A program made the translations under genes and the position numbers. Under the pieces are notes generated by a model that was not told the origin of the DNA, did no database searches, and saw only the letters and a program-made list of their open reading frames with translations. A DNA stretch of 35,779 nucleotides from Streptococcus suis (GTDB lineage: Bacteria; Bacillota; Bacilli; Lactobacillales; Streptococcaceae): the NCBI RefSeq assembly GCF_002964575.1, contig NZ_POQQ01000018.1, positions 1-35,779 on the forward strand, written 5' to 3'. This document shows positions 33,023 through 35,779 of this stretch, one piece after another. Each line of letters begins with the position of its first letter. Within the stretch, counting starts at the first letter, position 1.

Positions 33023-34852
33023 ATGGAATTTTCAAAAGAAACAAGACGCTTAGCTATTGAGCGAATGCAGGATCGTCAACTTGACCTCTTGATTATCGGG
33101 GGTGGTATTACAGGTGCTGGTATGGCTTTACAGGCAGCAGCAAGTGGTATGGAAACAGCCTTGATTGAAATGCAAGACTTTGCCGAAGGGACATCCAGCC
33201 GTTCAACCAAATTGGTTCACGGTGGACTTCGTTACCTCAAACAATTTGATGTAGAAGTGGTTTCCGATACGGTTTCAGAACGTGCAGTTGTGCAAAATAT
33301 TGCCCCACATATTCCAAAACCAGATCCAATGTTGCTACCAGTCTATGATGAAGAGGGTTCTACCTTTAGCCTCTTCCGCTTGAAAGTGGCTATGGACCTC
33401 TATGACCTCTTGGCTGGCGTCAACAATACAGACCTTGCCAATAAGGTGTTGACGAGAGAAGAAGTCCTAGAACGGGCACCTCACCTGAAAAAAGAAGGCT
33501 TGCTTGGTGGTGGAGTTTACCTTGACTTCCGTAACAATGATGCTCGCCTAGTAATTGAAAATATCAAACGGGCAGCCAAAGATGGTGCCTTGATTGCTAG
33601 CCGTGTCAAAGCGGAGAAATTCATCAAGGATGAGGCTGGAAAAGTTGTCGGGATCGTCGCTCGTGATTTGCTGACAGATAGTACCTTTGAAATCCGTGCA
33701 CGTTTGGTTATCAATACAACAGGACCTTGGAGTGATGAAGTACGCAACCTCGGTGGCGAAGGTTCAGGTATCCTTCAAATGCGTCCAACCAAAGGTGTAC
33801 ATCTAGTTGTCGACAGCTCTCGCTTGTCTGTGCCACAGCCGACTTATTTTGATACAGGTCACGCAGATGGTCGCATGGTCTTTGTCCTTCCACGTGAAAA
33901 TAAAACCTACTTTGGTACGACAGATACGGACTATACTGGTGATTTGGCGAATCCAATGGTAACTCAAGAAGACGTTGACTACCTACTAGATATTGTCAAC
34001 AATCGCTTCCCAGAAGCAAACTTGACCTTGGATGACATTGAGAGCGGTTGGGCAGGTCTTCGTCCCCTCTTGTCTGGCAATGGTGCTTCCGACTATAACG
34101 GTGGTAACAACGGTAAGCTCAGTGATGACAGCTTTAATAGCCTGATTGAAACGGTCAAAGGCTACTTGAACAATGAAAAGACTCGTGACGATGTGGAACA
34201 TGATTTGACACATTTGGAAGGTAGTGTTTCAGAAAAACACTTGGATCCTTCAGCTGTATCACGTGGCTCTGCCCTTGATCGTGATGACAATGGTTTGCTG
34301 ACTCTTGCAGGTGGTAAAATCACAGACTTCCGTAAAATGGCCGAAGGTGCCTTGGAAAAAGTAGCAGACATTCTCAAAGAAGAACATGGTCGCAGCTTCA
34401 AACTCATCAATTCGAAGACCTATCCCGTTTCTGGAGGGGAATTGAACCCAGCTAACGTAGCAGAAGAAATTGAACATTTGGCTCAATTAGGGGTGAAAAA
34501 AGGTTTGCACTACGACGATGCCCTCTATCTTGCTAACTTGTACGGCTCAAATGCGCCAAAAGTATTTGCCTTGAACCATAAAGTAGAGGCTGTGTCTGAC
34601 CTTAATCAACGTGACTTGCTTTCCCTTCATTATGCTATGAAGGAAGAAATGACCTTGACTGCAGTTGACTATCTTCTTCGTCGTACCAACTATATGCTCT
34701 TTATGCGGGAGCAGTTGGATGCAGTAGCACCTGAAATCATCAAGGAAATGGCAGCTTACTATGCTTGGTCTGAGGAAGAACTAGCTCAACAGGAAGGCTT
34801 ACTTGCGGAAACCTTGCACAAAAATGATTTGAGCTATCTAAAAGAAAAATAA
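33023..34852 (+). CDS. glpO: Alpha-glycerophosphate oxidase
   Basis: An FAD enzyme that oxidises glycerol-3-phosphate with O2 to dihydroxyacetone phosphate and H2O2; in streptococci a main peroxide source and a cytotoxicity factor. The 609-residue protein has the FAD loop LLIIGGGITGAGMALQAA, the GTSSRSTKLVHGGLRYL motif, GVYLDFRNNDARLVIENIKRA, and DRDDNGLLTLAGGKITDFRKMAE. Length and the extended middle region (SDYNGGNNGKLSDDS) distinguish the oxidase from bacterial GlpD dehydrogenases. Start: ATG 33023, 8 bases after AGGAAG; a GTG three codons earlier is less likely. Follows glpK, with transporter-like genes behind it. Confidence 0.96.
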   Translation: MEFSKETRRLAIERMQDRQLDLLIIGGGITGAGMALQAAASGMETALIEMQDFAEGTSSRSTKLVHGGLRYLKQFDVEVVSDTVSERAVVQNIAPHIPKPDPMLLPVYDEEGSTFSLFRLKVAMDLYDLLAGVNNTDLANKVLTREEVLERAPHLKKEGLLGGGVYLDFRNNDARLVIENIKRAAKDGALIASRVKAEKFIKDEAGKVVGIVARDLLTDSTFEIRARLVINTTGPWSDEVRNLGGEGSGILQMRPTKGVHLVVDSSRLSVPQPTYFDTGHADGRMVFVLPRENKTYFGTTDTDYTGDLANPMVTQEDVDYLLDIVNNRFPEANLTLDDIESGWAGLRPLLSGNGASDYNGGNNGKLSDDSFNSLIETVKGYLNNEKTRDDVEHDLTHLEGSVSEKHLDPSAVSRGSALDRDDNGLLTLAGGKITDFRKMAEGALEKVADILKEEHGRSFKLINSKTYPVSGGELNPANVAEEIEHLAQLGVKKGLHYDDALYLANLYGSNAPKVFALNHKVEAVSDLNQRDLLSLHYAMKEEMTLTAVDYLLRRTNYMLFMREQLDAVAPEIIKEMAAYYAWSEEELAQQEGLLAETLHKNDLSYLKEK

Positions 34853-34856
34853 TCTA

Positions 34857-34902
34857 CTGGTAGGTGGGAGCTTGTTCTTCTATGGAAGAAGCTCCCCACC
34901 AG
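34857..34902 (+). promoter_or_regulatory. Strong hairpin between glpO and the transporter-like pair
   Basis: CTGG..GTGGGAGCTT (34857-34873) pairs with AAGCTCCCCACCAG (34889-34902) with a small bulge. No T-run follows, so it is more likely an mRNA stabiliser, processing site or weak attenuator than a full terminator. Confidence 0.5.
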
Positions 34903-34937
34903 TTTATCAATAAGAGATTGATACAAGAGGAGAAGTT

Positions 34938-35291
34938 ATGAAATTTTTACGTTCAACAATCGGTTATATGATTGCAGGCATGATTGTTATGAGTGTCTGG
35001 GGAGCATTTGCAGAAGCTTATGGTATTATCGGTGGTTTCTTCGCGGCTTTTATTATCATTGGTCCAATGTGGTATATGAACCACTATCTAGGACTTATTA
35101 AACATGATGCTGACTCAGCATTTGTTGATATGGGACTAGGTATTGCTATCTGCGGTATTTTTCGAGATGCATTTATGAAGGGATTTGGTACTATTGCTGA
35201 TTCTTTACCGACTATCCTTTTGATTATCGTTGGGGCTACAATTGGTGGACTGGTTGCAGCTAAGATTGAAGAAGATATGGAAAAAGACTAG
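34938..35291 (+). CDS. Small membrane protein, Lin0368-type putative glycerol transporter subunit
   Basis: A 117-residue protein with three to four hydrophobic segments. Its core motif is YGIIGGFFAAFIIIGPMWYMNHYLGL followed by FVDMGLGIAI. The next gene has the same core (FGPIGGW, VWCLNHGVGL, WVDMGLA), so the two are paralogues. The pair matches the Lin0368-type proteins of Listeria and other Firmicutes that sit beside glycerol genes and are named putative glycerol transporter subunits. Transport has not been shown for them as far as I know. Here they follow glpK and glpO, where pneumococcus has the GlpF channel. AGAGGAGAAG precedes the ATG. Confidence 0.75.
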   Translation: MKFLRSTIGYMIAGMIVMSVWGAFAEAYGIIGGFFAAFIIIGPMWYMNHYLGLIKHDADSAFVDMGLGIAICGIFRDAFMKGFGTIADSLPTILLIIVGATIGGLVAAKIEEDMEKD

Positions 35292-35301
35292 GAGGATTAT
35301 C

Positions 35302-35637
35302 ATGACAATTCAACAAGCAATAGCGACACTTGTAGGTGCCTTTGTTTTCCCATTTGTTATTCGATTGACCTGGGGAAAAATGGTCGAGCATTTTGGACCA
35401 ATTGGTGGCTGGTTAGCAGCGGCCATGGTTGTCGGTACGGTATGGTGTCTCAATCATGGTGTCGGTCTTATGTCTCAATCAGGTGATGCCTGGGTCGATA
35501 TGGGATTAGCAGCAGGAGTAGGAGTATTTGTAGCCTCTGTAGCACGTGGAGGAAAGGTTGGGAAAGCTACCAACAACATTCTAGCAGCACTTGTAGGTGG
35601 TATTTTAGGTGGCCTGGTCCTCTCATTCTTTCTATAA
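35302..35637 (+). CDS. Small membrane protein, second Lin0368-like subunit
   Basis: A 111-residue protein with about four hydrophobic segments, paralogous to the preceding gene: GPIGGWLAAAMVVGTVWCLNHGVGL then DAWVDMGLAAGVGVF, ending in the glycine-rich ALVGGILGGLVLSFFL. The start at 35302 follows GGAGG that overlaps the previous gene's stop region, only 10 bases apart, so the two are made together, probably as a hetero-oligomer. The frame continues upstream inside the first gene, but that part is not conserved. It ends 7 bases before an IS1182 copy, so any native terminator or downstream gene has been displaced or cut off. Confidence 0.75.
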   Translation: MTIQQAIATLVGAFVFPFVIRLTWGKMVEHFGPIGGWLAAAMVVGTVWCLNHGVGLMSQSGDAWVDMGLAAGVGVFVASVARGGKVGKATNNILAALVGGILGGLVLSFFL

Positions 35638-35678
35638 TCATGAAGAGGCTGGGCAAAAACTAGCCGCTCACATATAAA

Positions 35679-35713
35679 AAAACGAGCAATTCCAATTAGG
35701 ATTTGCTCGTTTT
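35679..35713. terminator. Hairpin inside the right IS1182 copy
   Basis: AAAACGAGCAA (35679-35689) and TTGCTCGTTTT (35703-35713), the counterpart of the hairpin at 663-697. It could also end transcripts coming from the glycerol operon. Confidence 0.55.
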
Positions 35714-35761
35714 CCATTTCATGCTTTATAATTATAATAACGACAAAACAACTAGAAAGGC

Positions 35762-35779
35762 ATGAAAATGTATAAACAG
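35762..35779 (+). CDS. IS1182-family transposase, first codons only
   Basis: ATG at 35762 opens MKMYKQ, identical to the first six codons of the left copy; the rest is beyond the window. Called only because of that identity and the shared upstream 118 bases. Confidence 0.75.

Larger units (their letters stand above)
35644..35779 (+). mobile_element. IS1182-family insertion sequence, right copy, cut by window edge
   Basis: From AGAGGCTGGGC onward the sequence is nearly identical to the reverse complement of 731-597, differing at only a few bases plus one extra A. Includes the same hairpin, a promoter (TTGCTC, 18 bases, TATAAT at 35727-35732) and the transposase start. Orientation is opposite to the left copy, both transposases pointing out of the window. 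Confidence 0.85.

Overview
The window looks like chromosome of a low-GC Gram-positive coccus, most likely Streptococcus and probably S. suis. This rests on the gene content: split coaB/coaC, an oxygen-dependent GlpO instead of a glycerol-3-phosphate dehydrogenase, a lactose/cellobiose-family PTS beside a DeoR/SorC regulator pair, an ISL3 element, and a BOX-like fragment. It also rests on the frequent extended -10 promoters (TGnTATAAT). The species call is from memory of gene content and was not searched.

Layout. Both edges lie inside copies of the same IS1182-family element, pointing outward in opposite directions (left copy 1-731 on the minus strand, right copy 35644-35779 on the plus strand). 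Next to the left copy sits a complete ISL3-family element (751-2165) with an 8-bp target duplication, inserted in the T-run of the pgm terminator. Then come pgm, a minus-strand coaB-coaC-panT operon for coenzyme A, and the divergent fhs (one-carbon metabolism). Next are two singletons on the minus strand (a secreted DUF5648 protein and a PrsW-like membrane protease), a probable hypothiocyanite reductase (har), a UcpA-like short-chain dehydrogenase, and a four-gene unit (DUF5052-type lipoprotein, GNAT, AlkD-like, DUF1905). That unit is followed directly by an unassigned structured non-coding RNA (15025-15175).

The most notable region is 15329-25652: a divergently transcribed glycyl-radical-enzyme activase, DeoR and SorC regulators, PTS IIA-IIB-IIC, a glycyl radical enzyme, a fructose-6-phosphate-aldolase-type transaldolase, and two GldA-type genes. 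The radical enzyme would usually be annotated formate acetyltransferase. It carries the GCVET active-site motif and matches the E. coli YbiW subgroup rather than true pyruvate formate-lyase. With the FSA and GldA neighbours, the locus fits the recently described anhydroglycolysis route: 1,5-anhydroglucitol-6-P to 1-deoxyfructose-6-P to glyceraldehyde-3-P plus hydroxyacetone to 1,2-propanediol. The first GldA-like gene has lost all three metal ligands. The PTS and radical-enzyme promoters share a palindrome at exactly the same distance from the -10, and near-identical sequence from the -10 downstream.

The right third holds asd and dapA (lysine and cell-wall precursor synthesis), a 460-bp mosaic of tandem hairpin repeats, and a glycerol region. 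The glycerol region consists of a NADH-oxidase-like flavoprotein whose redox cysteine is Asn, an Mga-like regulator, glpK with the HPr-phosphorylated histidine and a cre-like site, glpO, and a paralogous pair of small membrane proteins of the Lin0368 putative glycerol-transporter type. No glpF is present.
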